Position numbers and translations under genes: made by a program. The notes under the pieces were generated by a model that was not told where the DNA came from, searched no databases, and worked only from the letters and a program-made list of their open reading frames with translations. Positions 16,665-24,098 of a stretch of 38,081 nucleotides of DNA are shown here, in pieces (the first letter of the stretch is position 1; each line of letters opens with the position of its first letter). Source of the stretch: Desulfobacterales bacterium HSG2 (GTDB lineage Bacteria > Desulfobacterota > Desulfobacteria > Desulfobacterales > 4be13). Location: the NCBI GenBank assembly GCA_030378035.1, contig JAUCGI010000037.1:1-38081 (forward strand). Direction: 5' to 3'.

Positions 16665-17090
16665 TATGACAACGGATCGGAGGATTAAACGGATTTGCCT
16701 GATATCCGTTTAATTTTCTTTTTATCTGAATATGACAACGGATTGGAGGATGAAACGGATTTACTTTTTATCTGAATATGACAACGGATCGGAGGATTAA
16801 ACGGATTTGCCTGATATCCGTTCAATCCAGATATCCGTTGTCATTTTTCACCTGAATATGACAACGGATCGGGGGGTTAAACGGATTTTTTACCTGAATA
16901 TAACAACGGATCGGAGGATGAAACGGATTTGCCTGTTATCCGTTTAATCCTGATATCCGTTGTCATTTTTCACCCGAATATGACAATGGATCAGGGGATG
17001 AAACGGATTTGCCTGATATCCGTTCAATCCTGGTATCCGTTGTCATTTTTCACCCGAATATGACAACGGATCGGAGGATTAAACGGATTT
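16665..17090. repeat. array A of ~80-bp palindromic units (about 7, some truncated)
   Basis: Units begin with GAATATGACAACGGATC and, when complete, end with ATCCGTTGTCATTTTTCAC. The two halves are inverted repeats of about 27 bp around a loop containing TTTGCCTG. Units start near 16667, 16730, 16778, 16855, 16897, 16977 and 17057. The same family forms the larger array at 21520-22265. No open frame is supported. Confidence 0.85.
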
Positions 17091-17206
17091 GCCCGGTAGC
17101 CCGCATTCAGCGGGTCGAAAGTGGCGGCGGCATCTACACGGATTGTGGATAAGAAAGGATTATGCCCGACCGAGAACCCGAAATCCTTTCTTACCCACAA
17201 TCCGTG
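17088..17206. repeat. palindromic element, second large copy
   Basis: From CGGTAGCCCGCATTCAGCGG to CACAATCCGTG this matches about 13532-13634. The arms CATCTACACGGATTGTGG... (17131) and its complement (ending 17206) flank a roughly 20-bp centre containing GCCCGACCGAGAACCC. It abuts the 3' end of the minus-strand CHASE2 gene. Confidence 0.7.
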
Positions 17207-17208
17207 TT

Positions 17209-18516
17209 TCAGGGCACAGGGGACTGTCGCTTTTTTCCGACATATCGGATCACGGATTCCAAAACCGTGAGATATGCGGCGATCAGCAGGATGTTGATAT
17301 GAATGTTGAAGATGAAATATAAGATCACGGAAAAGGCGCCCAGGACCAGAAGATAGTTCACCAGTTTGGCGATGAATCTGCCTCTGATCACGGATCGTAT
17401 CATCCTGATCCGCCACTGTCGCTCTTCAAGCGTTTTGCCGGAGAAGATGTGGAAGGATAACAGCAGACAGACCCCGAACAGAACCATGATAAGCGGAGCG
17501 GAGACAATGTTCTCCTTGTTCACGAGGGAGAGATACGCATTCAGCAGAATCAGGGTCCCTGCCGTTTCTCCGAACACCGTTTCGTGCATATCCCGCTCTT
17601 TGAGATCGCCGATGACGATGATGCGGTCTTTTGTCAGTTCGTGCAGCACCGCATCCGGGAGAGAGAGCAGCTCCCACAGGTTCATGCAGAAATCGCCGTA
17701 ATATCCGCCCTCGTTCAGGTGGCTGTTCCGGATTCTGAAATCCAGGATAACGGAATTCAGGCTCAGTTTTCCGTTCATAAGGTATAAAAACCCCTTTTTT
17801 CGGAATGTTGCGCTGTGCAGTCTTTCGTACATGCGCAACGGGATCGTTTTCCGCATATCCTCACCTGTCAGTGCGAATTTCAGAAATGTCCCTTTGGTGT
17901 CCGCGGTGGTGTAATCCGCAGCGCCGCTCTCGATTCCGTCGAAAATCGGAAACTCCCACCGGCCGGGTGCGGTTTTGTGATAGGGGATGAGGATGTGCCT
18001 CATTTTCCTCATCTCAGTCAGGAGCATACGGTCATCCGGCGAGGGGTCTCTGAAAAAAATGTCGCACAGGATGAACCGGTGGTTATCCGGTCTCTGACTC
18101 AGAACGCGGAAGAACTGTGCAAGCTTTGCCCGGTCCGTTATGTCCTGATTGCCTGAGAAAATGCCATTCTTACGCTTCTCAATCAGCTTCCTGTCATAAG
18201 CGACATTGACGAAGAGAAAGTCGTTTTTATCCGGTTTCTCCTCAAGACCGAGGATCAGACGCTTCACGCCCGAAGTCATCTGAATCAGAAACATCTCATC
18301 GCCGTAAGTGACGCTCCGGTTTAACCAGACAAAGGTTAATATGAGCATCCACAGGGCATGAATGACACTGAGAGAGATCATGCGGTTTGCTTTCAGCCAT
18401 TTGATTATCTCTAACAGGACATGAATGAAATTTGCTTTCAGCCATTTGATTATCTCTAACAGGACATGAATGAAATTTGCTTTCAGCCATTTGATTATCT
18501 GTGACAGAAGATACAT
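17209..18516 (-). CDS. CHASE2-like sensor membrane protein
   Basis: A 435-residue protein. After a threefold repeated N-terminal helix (IIKWLKANFIHVLLE) comes a membrane segment (MISLSVIHALWMLILTFVWL), then an extracytoplasmic region of about 270 residues with CHASE2-type features (FLFVNVAYDRKLI, FILCDIFFRDPSPDD, DRIIVIGDLKERDMHETVFG, GTLILLNAYLSL), and a C-terminal set of hydrophobic helices (APLIMVLFGVCLLLSF, VNYLLVLGAFSVILYFIF). CHASE2 domains usually sense extracellular signals and pass them to a kinase or cyclase; none is attached here, so any output partner must be separate. It lies 11 bp downstream of the exported protein gene at 18528 in a likely operon. Confidence 0.78.
   Translation of the reverse strand: MYLLSQIIKWLKANFIHVLLEIIKWLKANFIHVLLEIIKWLKANRMISLSVIHALWMLILTFVWLNRSVTYGDEMFLIQMTSGVKRLILGLEEKPDKNDFLFVNVAYDRKLIEKRKNGIFSGNQDITDRAKLAQFFRVLSQRPDNHRFILCDIFFRDPSPDDRMLLTEMRKMRHILIPYHKTAPGRWEFPIFDGIESGAADYTTADTKGTFLKFALTGEDMRKTIPLRMYERLHSATFRKKGFLYLMNGKLSLNSVILDFRIRNSHLNEGGYYGDFCMNLWELLSLPDAVLHELTKDRIIVIGDLKERDMHETVFGETAGTLILLNAYLSLVNKENIVSAPLIMVLFGVCLLLSFHIFSGKTLEERQWRIRMIRSVIRGRFIAKLVNYLLVLGAFSVILYFIFNIHINILLIAAYLTVLESVIRYVGKKRQSPVP
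18386..18500. repeat. 45-bp in-frame tandem repeat
   Basis: Copies of TTTGCTTTCAGCCATTTGAT begin at 18386, 18431 and 18476, exactly 45 bp apart. They encode three IIKWLKANFIHVLLE-like amphipathic segments at the N-terminus of the CHASE2 protein. Because the unit is a multiple of three, copy-number change would lengthen or shorten the helix without breaking the frame. Confidence 0.85.
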
Positions 18517-18527
18517 AAATTTTCAGC

Positions 18528-19094
18528 CTATTTCCCCTCGCTGAACGAAAAATTCCTGTTCAGCCATCTCTCCGCCTTGTCCGCATTCTCTTTGTCATAA
18601 TAAAAGTCAGTCAGAAAACCGAGGGCCTCCTTCCTGATTTCATCCTCTTTCTTGTGATATGATCTGAGTATCGAAATCACGAGACTGACCTCCTCTTTCA
18701 TCTGCTCCTGATTTATCATTGCGGTGCGGGTGCTGATTCCCTTGGATGAGGGCAGGAGAGCATTTTTCAGGAAGCAGATGATTTCACGCATCCTTGTCAG
18801 CTTGTCCGGTTTTTCCGACCGGAGTACAAACCGCCCTTTCCGCGGACTGATGAGAATGGCCGACGCGTCAGACGGTCTGAAAATGATCTCGCTCTCATCC
18901 GTGACGCCCCTGATGATGTCGTCTCGTTTCAGCGGGGCCTTTGCATTTCTGAGCTGAACGGTTCCCTCAACCCGGATCACATAGAATGTGTCGGCAGAGC
19001 CGGGTTGTTCGGATAACTCGGTTTCAGATAAGCTGGTCCCCGGTATGCTGAATAGAAAAATAATCACTGTGGCAATGTGTCGGAAATTTTTCAT
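18528..19094 (-). CDS. exported hypothetical protein, FecR-like N-terminal part
   Basis: A 188-residue protein with a signal peptide (MKNFRHIATVIIFLFSIPGTSLS). Residues about 35-95 (YVIRVEGTVQLRNAKAPLKR, IIFRPSDASAILISPRKGRF) resemble a FecR-type beta domain that reads like a periplasmic sensor module. The second half is helical (VSLVISILRSYHKKEDEIRK). The start follows GAAAGGAGAGGAAAGC. It is upstream of the CHASE2 gene, and the two are probably co-expressed and may work together at the cell envelope. Family assignment is tentative. Confidence 0.65.
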   Translation of the reverse strand: MKNFRHIATVIIFLFSIPGTSLSETELSEQPGSADTFYVIRVEGTVQLRNAKAPLKRDDIIRGVTDESEIIFRPSDASAILISPRKGRFVLRSEKPDKLTRMREIICFLKNALLPSSKGISTRTAMINQEQMKEEVSLVISILRSYHKKEDEIRKEALGFLTDFYYDKENADKAERWLNRNFSFSEGK

Positions 19095-19807
19095 GCTTTC
19101 CTCTCCTTTCGGTTTTTAAAACTTGTTTTGTTGGGCGTTTCCAGATTACCAGTCTAAGACTGGCAACCTGTTTTCAAATAACAATCTTTAACACTTGAAT
19201 TATCAGGTGTCAAGGGTATTTTTGAAAAAAATAGTTTCCCGCTAATACCCGACAGGTTACCAGTCTAAGATTGGCAGCCTGTCCTGTATGGACACTTTTG
19301 GAAAAACAATGGGACGCAGATAAACGCGCTTGAACTTCCAAAGTTTTGAAAACTTCGGAAGAGGCCTGTATCGTGCGGGAAAAATCCTTTACCGTGAAAA
19401 TACATCTTCATCACCGGGTGAAAAAGCTTTTTTCATGTAAATTTCTTATGTGGAATCCCTGTAGTTTTGTTCAGAAACTTTCAAATATCAGTTGCAAAAA
19501 ACACAGGTACCTGATAGAAGATTTTTTTGTCGTCTGGTTCAATTGGTAAATCTGAACTGGCGAGAGTATTTAAAACTTTTACCATGAAAATAGATTTTCA
19601 TCACTGGGCTGAAAATTTTTTTCCATGGAAATTTCAGCATCCTTCATAAAAGCCGAAAGTGGTTTACACTTTTTCCAACCGGCATTTCACATCTCACACA
19701 AAGGTCACAAAGGACAAAAAAAGAATTCACCTGACACCCGAAAGTGTAAAGCGACAAATGAAGGATGCCGAAATTTCTTACCCAAATTCATGATAAGGAG
19801 GTAGTTT
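19095..19807. repeat. repeat-filled spacer before target 4
   Basis: About 700 bp without a gene. It holds two CCAGTCTAAGACTGG-type palindromes (about 19150 and 19260, the second degenerate), the leader block shared with 2985-3178 (19331-19520), a block shared with the leader of target 3 (to about 19590), and a GAAAATAGATTTTCATCAC palindrome near 19587. It separates divergent genes, so promoters for both should lie here. Confidence 0.6.
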
Positions 19808-20941
19808 ATGAAAAGAAGGCTGCTGTTTTCTGTATTAATTTTGGCAGGAATTCTGTCAGTCTCGTCTCTGAATTTTTCCGAGAAGGCCGTAAGACAGAAT
19901 CAGGAAGGAGATGTGACGGAAACCGGGTCGGATCACATCCGTCTGAACGCTGTTGACGCTGACCGCTCGGATAAAAGCGAGTTCACCAACAGCATCGGCA
20001 TGAAGTTTGTTCTTATATCGCCGGGGACATTTATGATGGGAAGCCCTCCGGATGAGCCGGGCCGATTTGATAGGGAAAGGCTGCACCGGGTGACGCTGAC
20101 CAAAGGTTTTTACATGCAGACTACGGAGGTGACCCAGGGGCAGTGGAAGGCGGTTATGGGAAACAATCCGTCCGAGTTTAAGAACTGCGGGAACAACTGT
20201 CCGGTTGAGAAGGTCTCCTGGGATGATGTGCGGGAGTTCATAAAGAAGCTGAACCGGAAGGAGGGCGCGGGCAAATACAGACTGCCGACCGAGGCTGAAT
20301 GGGAATATGCCTGTCGTGCCGGAACAGACACGCCGTTTTCGTTCGGAAGGTGTTTGTCAACGGATCAGGCTAATTATTGGGGTGAGTATTTTTCGCTGCC
20401 CGGCTGTCCCAAAGGAGAAGATCGAGGCAAGACGGTTTCGGTTGCAAGCTTTCCCGCCAATTCGTGGGGACTGTACGATATGCATGGGAATATTCACGAA
20501 TGGTGTCAGGACACTTTCGGTACCGACACATATGCCAGAGACCAAACCGATCCCATATATATGGTCGGCTCTGATCGGGTGCTTCGGGGCGGCAGTTGGT
20601 TCAGCTTCGCCCGTATCTGCCGCTCGGCCGACCGGCGCAACCTCAGCCCGGACAGCAGGGGCAGCAACTTCGGGTTCCGTCTCGCCAGGACCTATCAGCG
20701 CCGGATAAGCATTGAGGCGGGAAGGAAGCATGTCCCTGTTTGTGGACCTGACGCCCGTGCCGGCAAAGGCGAGGCTTTATGTGGACACATATCCGGCGGA
20801 TGCGAGCATACGGATTCTGAACATCCGGCCCCGGTTTCTGCGTTGCAGGAGCGGGACATATCCGTTCATCCGCAGGCAGAGTATGAGTTGCACTACATAG
20901 GGATATCGGATTGGCCGTTTCTTTGTGGATGTGCTGGCTGA
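19808..20941 (+). CDS. DGR target 4: exported FGE-only protein with VR4 and a scrambled tail
   Basis: A 377-residue frame starting after TAAGGAGGTAGTTT. The signal peptide (MKRRLLFSVLILAGILSVSS) is close to that of target 3, but the caspase and PEGA parts are missing: about residue 58 begins directly with the FGE domain (NSIGMKFVLISPGTFMMGS, CLSTDQANYWGEYFSL). VR4 supplies the end of the FGE domain to GFRLAR. Instead of the usual TP-stop, the frame runs into TYQRRISIEAGR, a PEGA piece, shifts frame by one inserted A near 20728, and ends in sequence that belongs to the GxxExxY gene (ALQERDIS...AEYELHYIG). The roughly 75-residue tail is therefore an artefact of recombination and unlikely to be functional. 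The FGE part itself looks intact. Confidence 0.85.
   Translation: MKRRLLFSVLILAGILSVSSLNFSEKAVRQNQEGDVTETGSDHIRLNAVDADRSDKSEFTNSIGMKFVLISPGTFMMGSPPDEPGRFDRERLHRVTLTKGFYMQTTEVTQGQWKAVMGNNPSEFKNCGNNCPVEKVSWDDVREFIKKLNRKEGAGKYRLPTEAEWEYACRAGTDTPFSFGRCLSTDQANYWGEYFSLPGCPKGEDRGKTVSVASFPANSWGLYDMHGNIHEWCQDTFGTDTYARDQTDPIYMVGSDRVLRGGSWFSFARICRSADRRNLSPDSRGSNFGFRLARTYQRRISIEAGRKHVPVCGPDARAGKGEALCGHISGGCEHTDSEHPAPVSALQERDISVHPQAEYELHYIGISDWPFLCGCAG
20562..20688 (+). other. DGR variable repeat VR4
   Basis: Gap-free 127-bp match to the TR, the most diverged of the four: 22 hand-counted differences, 18 at TR adenines. [11 protein letters not shown] becomes SWFSFARIC. It includes one G-to-T change in the otherwise constant GTCGGG. 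The usual downstream flank and hairpin are absent because a PEGA fragment joins after CTCGCCAGGACC. Confidence 0.95.
20690..20837 (+). pseudogene. PEGA domain fragment
   Basis: DNA matching the PEGA region of the caspase targets (for example from about 9750 onward), beginning at ACCTATCAGCGCCGG and running to CCCCGGTTT. One extra A (AGGAAGCATG against AGGAGCATG) breaks the frame. The left junction lies in the shared ACC of GGACC/GAGACC, suggesting recombination at microhomology. Confidence 0.8.
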
Positions 20942-21518
20942 TGAGAGGCTGGTGATCGAGCTGAAAGCAAAGGCGGCGTTGCTGCCTGTTGACAAGGCCC
21001 AGGTTATCACATATCTCAGGGTGACCGGCCTGAAACTCGGCATTTTGGTCAACTTCGGAGGTGAGGAGTTGGAAATCATACGCATTCCGAACTTTGTCAG
21101 TGACCGGCCTGCCCGACCTTTCCGGACTGGTGCCGCACCGTCTTCAGACCAATGGCTGTATCCGGCGCTGACAAGAAAACTGCGGGCCGTTCTTTATGAA
21201 GTTCATGGCGAACTGAGACCCGACTTTATGCATATGCACTACCGACGGGCCGTCCAAATCGAACTGGGCATGCGTTCCATCCCTTACGAGGTGAAGAAGG
21301 AAATTGTCATCCCGTTCCGTCAGCAGCCTGTCGAGACCCGTGAAACCCGGATGATTCTTGTGGATGGCAAGGTACTGCTGGTTCCCACTGCCGTTCTTGG
21401 AATCACACCAAAACTCATAGGTCGTCTTCGTCAGTATCTCAGACTTTTGGAACTTAAGATCGGACTTGTTGCCAATTTTCACACATCCAGTTTGGAAATT
21501 GAAGTGGTCAGAATATGA
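20925..21518 (+). CDS. GxxExxY-like protein, duplicated and 5'-damaged
   Basis: A 197-residue frame; the GTG start is nominal because the gene's true 5' end is lost. The sequence before it reads ALQERD...AEYELHYIG in another frame and then YRIGRFF in this one, so a one-base shift lies near 20903. Residues 1-48 (VDVLADERLVIELKA, AQVITYLRVTG, GILVNFG) match the C-terminal half of the GxxExxY family, a small PD-(D/E)XK-fold group. Residues about 70-197 form a second, degenerate copy (LRAVLYEVHGELRPDF, SIPYEVKKEIVIPF, LVDGKVLLVP, LRQYLRLLELKIGLVANF) in which the ELKA motif is lost. Family function is not established. Confidence 0.7.
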   Translation: MDVLADERLVIELKAKAALLPVDKAQVITYLRVTGLKLGILVNFGGEELEIIRIPNFVSDRPARPFRTGAAPSSDQWLYPALTRKLRAVLYEVHGELRPDFMHMHYRRAVQIELGMRSIPYEVKKEIVIPFRQQPVETRETRMILVDGKVLLVPTAVLGITPKLIGRLRQYLRLLELKIGLVANFHTSSLEIEVVRI

Positions 21519-21519
21519 C

Positions 21520-22265
21520 AGCGGATATGACAACGGATCGGAGGATGAGACGGATTTGCCTGTTATCCGTTTCATCCTGATATCCGTTGTCATTTTTTAC
21601 CCGAATATGACAACGGATCAGGGGATTAAACGGATTTGCCTGTTATCCGTTTCATCCTGATATCCGTTGTCATTTTTCACCCGAATATGACAACGGATCA
21701 GAGGATTAAACGGTTTTGCCTGTTATCCGTTCAATCCTAATATCCGTTGTCATTTTTTACCCGAATATGACAACGGATCAGGGGATGAAACGGTTTTGCC
21801 TGTTATCCGTTTCATCCTGATATCCGTTGTCATTTTTCACCCGAATATGACAACGGATCAGGGGATGAAACGGTTTTGCCTGTTATCCGTTTCATCCTGT
21901 TATCCGTTGTCATTTTTTACCTGATATCCGTTCAATCCTGATATCCGTTGTCATTTTTTACCTGATATCCGTTTAATCCTAATATCCGTTGTCATTTTTC
22001 ACCCGAATATGACAACGGATCAGGGGATGAAACGGTTTTGCCTGTTATCCGTTCAATCCTGATATCCGTTGTCATTTTTCACCCGAATATGACAACGGAT
22101 CAGGGGATGAAACGGTTTTGCCTGTTATCCGTTCAATCCTAATATCCGTTGTCATTTTTCACCCGAATATGACAACGGATCAGAGGATGAAACGGTTTTG
22201 CCTGTTATCCGTTCAATCCTGGTATCGGTTGTCATTTTTCACCCGAATATGACAACGGATCAGGG
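21520..22265. repeat. array B of ~80-bp palindromic units (about 10)
   Basis: A regular array of the unit seen in array A, with starts near 21525, 21606, 21686, 21766, 21846, 22006, 22087, 22167 and 22246, and half units near 21920-22000. Each full unit is an imperfect palindrome: ATGACAACGGATCAGGGG ... ATCCTGATATCCGTTGTCAT. Units are separated by a TTTTTCACCCGAAT linker. Unit-to-unit similarity is very high, indicating recent amplification. Confidence 0.9.
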
Positions 22266-22391
22266 GAAGGGATATAATGCCTTCTGACCGGCTTTGGAAC
22301 AATGTGGCCCCATAGTGGATGATGAAATAAAAAAAAAGAAAAGCTTGACATGAATCATGAATCCATATAATATTTTGTCCAATAACACTGA

Positions 22392-22509
22392 GTACAGGAC
22401 AAAAATGGATTCCGGGTCGGAAATGCCGGGAATCCCGCCGATTCCCGGCATTTCCGCCCGGAATGACAGTGTGCCGTTTTTCAGGCATCCGAAGTTTATT
22501 GTCCTGTAC
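22392..22509. mobile_element. MITE-like element, copy 1
   Basis: A 118-bp element bounded by GTACAGGACAA and TTGTCCTGTAC, perfect 11-bp terminal inverted repeats. The interior reads GGAAATGCCGGGAATC and so on, with an internal palindrome. A second copy lies at 23673-23782. There is no coding capacity, so it would need a transposase elsewhere. Confidence 0.6.
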
Positions 22510-22762
22510 ACAGCCAATAACAATAATTCTGTCACCGGACTTCGGGGTTTCACTCCGGAAGTCTGACATTGGCGAGGCGCAGAGAATGCAAGGCAAAAAA
22601 ACGGGAAACCAGGACCAAAAAACGGATCCGTGGTCAGCGAAAGAGGAGGCTCCGAAGCAGGACGAAAAAACGGAGGCTCCGAAGCAGGACGAAAAAACGG
22701 ATCCGTGGTCAGCGGAACCGGAAAAGCAGGCAGAGGAAACCCAAACCCAAAAGGAGGAAATA

Positions 22763-23257
22763 ATGGAAACTGAAACAACAACGGTAACGGAAACAACGGC
22801 GGAGGGAGTGTCCAAAGACGAATTGGACAGGCTTATCAGACATCATGTGTATGGTTCGATGGCCGTGGGGCTCATTCCCATACCCCTGGTCGATTTTGCA
22901 TGTGTGACACTCATTCAGATGAACATGCTCAGGGTCCTGGCCAGGCGGTATGATGTTCCTTTTTCAAAGGATGTGGTGAAAAACATCCTGTCCGCTCTGG
23001 TCGGCGGCATGGTGCCCGCGACAGCATCGCTTCCCCTGGCAGCCAGCATCTCCAAAACCGTTCCGGTAGCAGGAACTGCGGCCGGGATCGTGACCATGCC
23101 GATTATCGGAGGCGCGTCCACATATGCTGTGGGCAAAGTCTTTATCCAGCATTTTGCTTCCGGCGGAACCTTCCTGACCTTTAATCCTGAAAAGGTGAGA
23201 GAATATTACGCAGAAATGTTCAAAGAAGGAAAAAACGTTGCCGGGGCAGCTAAATAA
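22763..23257 (+). CDS. DUF697 (YcjF-like) membrane-associated protein
   Basis: A 164-residue protein. After an acidic, threonine-rich start comes a DUF697-type domain: DRLIRHHVYGSMAVGLIPIP, DFACVTLIQMNMLRVLARRY, two glycine/alanine-rich hydrophobic hairpins (LVGGMVPATASLPLA, VAGTAAGIVTMPIIGGAST) and FNPEKVREYYAEMF. The family associates with membranes and with GTPases; no GTPase is adjacent. The start at 22763 is chosen for AAAAGGAGGAAATA directly upstream. The frame is open further 5' with an ATG at 22586, giving a disordered extension with repeated EAPKQDEKT that could also be real. Confidence 0.8.
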   Translation: METETTTVTETTAEGVSKDELDRLIRHHVYGSMAVGLIPIPLVDFACVTLIQMNMLRVLARRYDVPFSKDVVKNILSALVGGMVPATASLPLAASISKTVPVAGTAAGIVTMPIIGGASTYAVGKVFIQHFASGGTFLTFNPEKVREYYAEMFKEGKNVAGAAK

Positions 23258-23265
23258 ACATTGAA

Positions 23266-23296
23266 GACCTCCGAGGTTTTCAAAACCTCGGAGGTC
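23266..23296. terminator. perfect 15-bp hairpin after the DUF697 gene
   Basis: GACCTCCGAGGTTTT, a single C, then the exact complement. It begins nine bases after the stop codon. No T-run follows, so factor-independent termination is uncertain; the arms contain TTTT/AAAA at the loop. A hairpin of the same 15-1-15 shape lies at 26481-26511. Confidence 0.5.
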
Positions 23297-23321
23297 TCAT
23301 GCTGACAAGGAGCCTTTATCA

Positions 23322-23552
23322 ATGGACTTTATACCATTAACATGGATAGTAAGATTTCCCCTGAATATTCAGTTTCTTTATTTTGCTTCATCTCTGCTGA
23401 TCGCTGTGGCAGGGACGAACAGAAAAATGGGGTTCTGGGGGTATCTTTTCTGTTCTATCACTCTTTCACCTGTGATCGGTCTGATGATGGTTTTGGTATC
23501 AGATAAAAAGAAGACTGAAAATGAAATCAAAAAATTAGAAAACGGATCATGA
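23322..23552 (+). CDS. small two-helix membrane protein
   Basis: A 76-residue protein preceded by CAAGGAGCCTTTATCA. It has two hydrophobic segments (FLYFASSLLIAVAG and YLFCSITLSPVIGLMMVLV) and a charged tail (SDKKKTENEIKKLENGS). No family is recognised. It follows the DUF697 gene by 64 bp with a hairpin in between, so it may be a separate unit. Confidence 0.55.
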   Translation: MDFIPLTWIVRFPLNIQFLYFASSLLIAVAGTNRKMGFWGYLFCSITLSPVIGLMMVLVSDKKKTENEIKKLENGS

Positions 23553-23672
23553 AGCAGGATATGCCAAATTTGAGATACAGAGTACAGGCATATCCTCAGT
23601 GCCGATCATGCCGGAAACAGAGTCTGTCATCCATGAAACCATCATAAGTGTAAACTTAAGGATTTCCCCCGA

Positions 23673-23782
23673 GTACAGGACAAAAAGTGGATTCCGGGTC
23701 GGAAATGCCGGGAATCCTGCCGATTCCCGCCCGGAATGACAGTGTGCCGCTTTTCAGGCATCCGAAGTTTTTTGTCCTGTAC
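23673..23782. mobile_element. MITE-like element, copy 2
   Basis: A 110-bp relative of 22392-22509 with the same GTACAGGACAA ... TTGTCCTGTAC ends and a short internal deletion. The surrounding 23553-24098 has no gene. It holds this element, a fivefold TTTATC run near 23810 with its inverse near 23850, and AATTCCC-type repeats at 24057-24115 that include the last codons of the CHAT gene. Confidence 0.6.
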
Positions 23783-24098
23783 ACAGGGATTTCCCAAAAC
23801 TCTTTATCTTTATCTTTATCTTTATCTTTATCAGATGGACACGGGTAGGATAAAGATAAAGATTAAGTTTAAGTTTACACTTATGCCATTGAGCAGATTG
23901 CCCAGCGTATAAGAAAAGGATTGGGTGTAAAGCTGATTTTCCGAAGCTCAGATGCAGAGGCCGCGGAGAACGCGGAGTTTCGCAGAAAGATTCCGCCCGT
24001 TTCCGTTCTCTGTCAGGTCTCTGCGATCTCTGCGTTTAGGAGTTCTGGTCGTGTTCCCAATTTCCAATTCCCAATTCCCAATTTCCAATTTCCAATTC

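Noticed and set aside
21520-22265. Possible CRISPR array
   Set aside because: The whole ~80-bp unit is conserved, including what would be spacers, so it is a simple tandem palindrome array.
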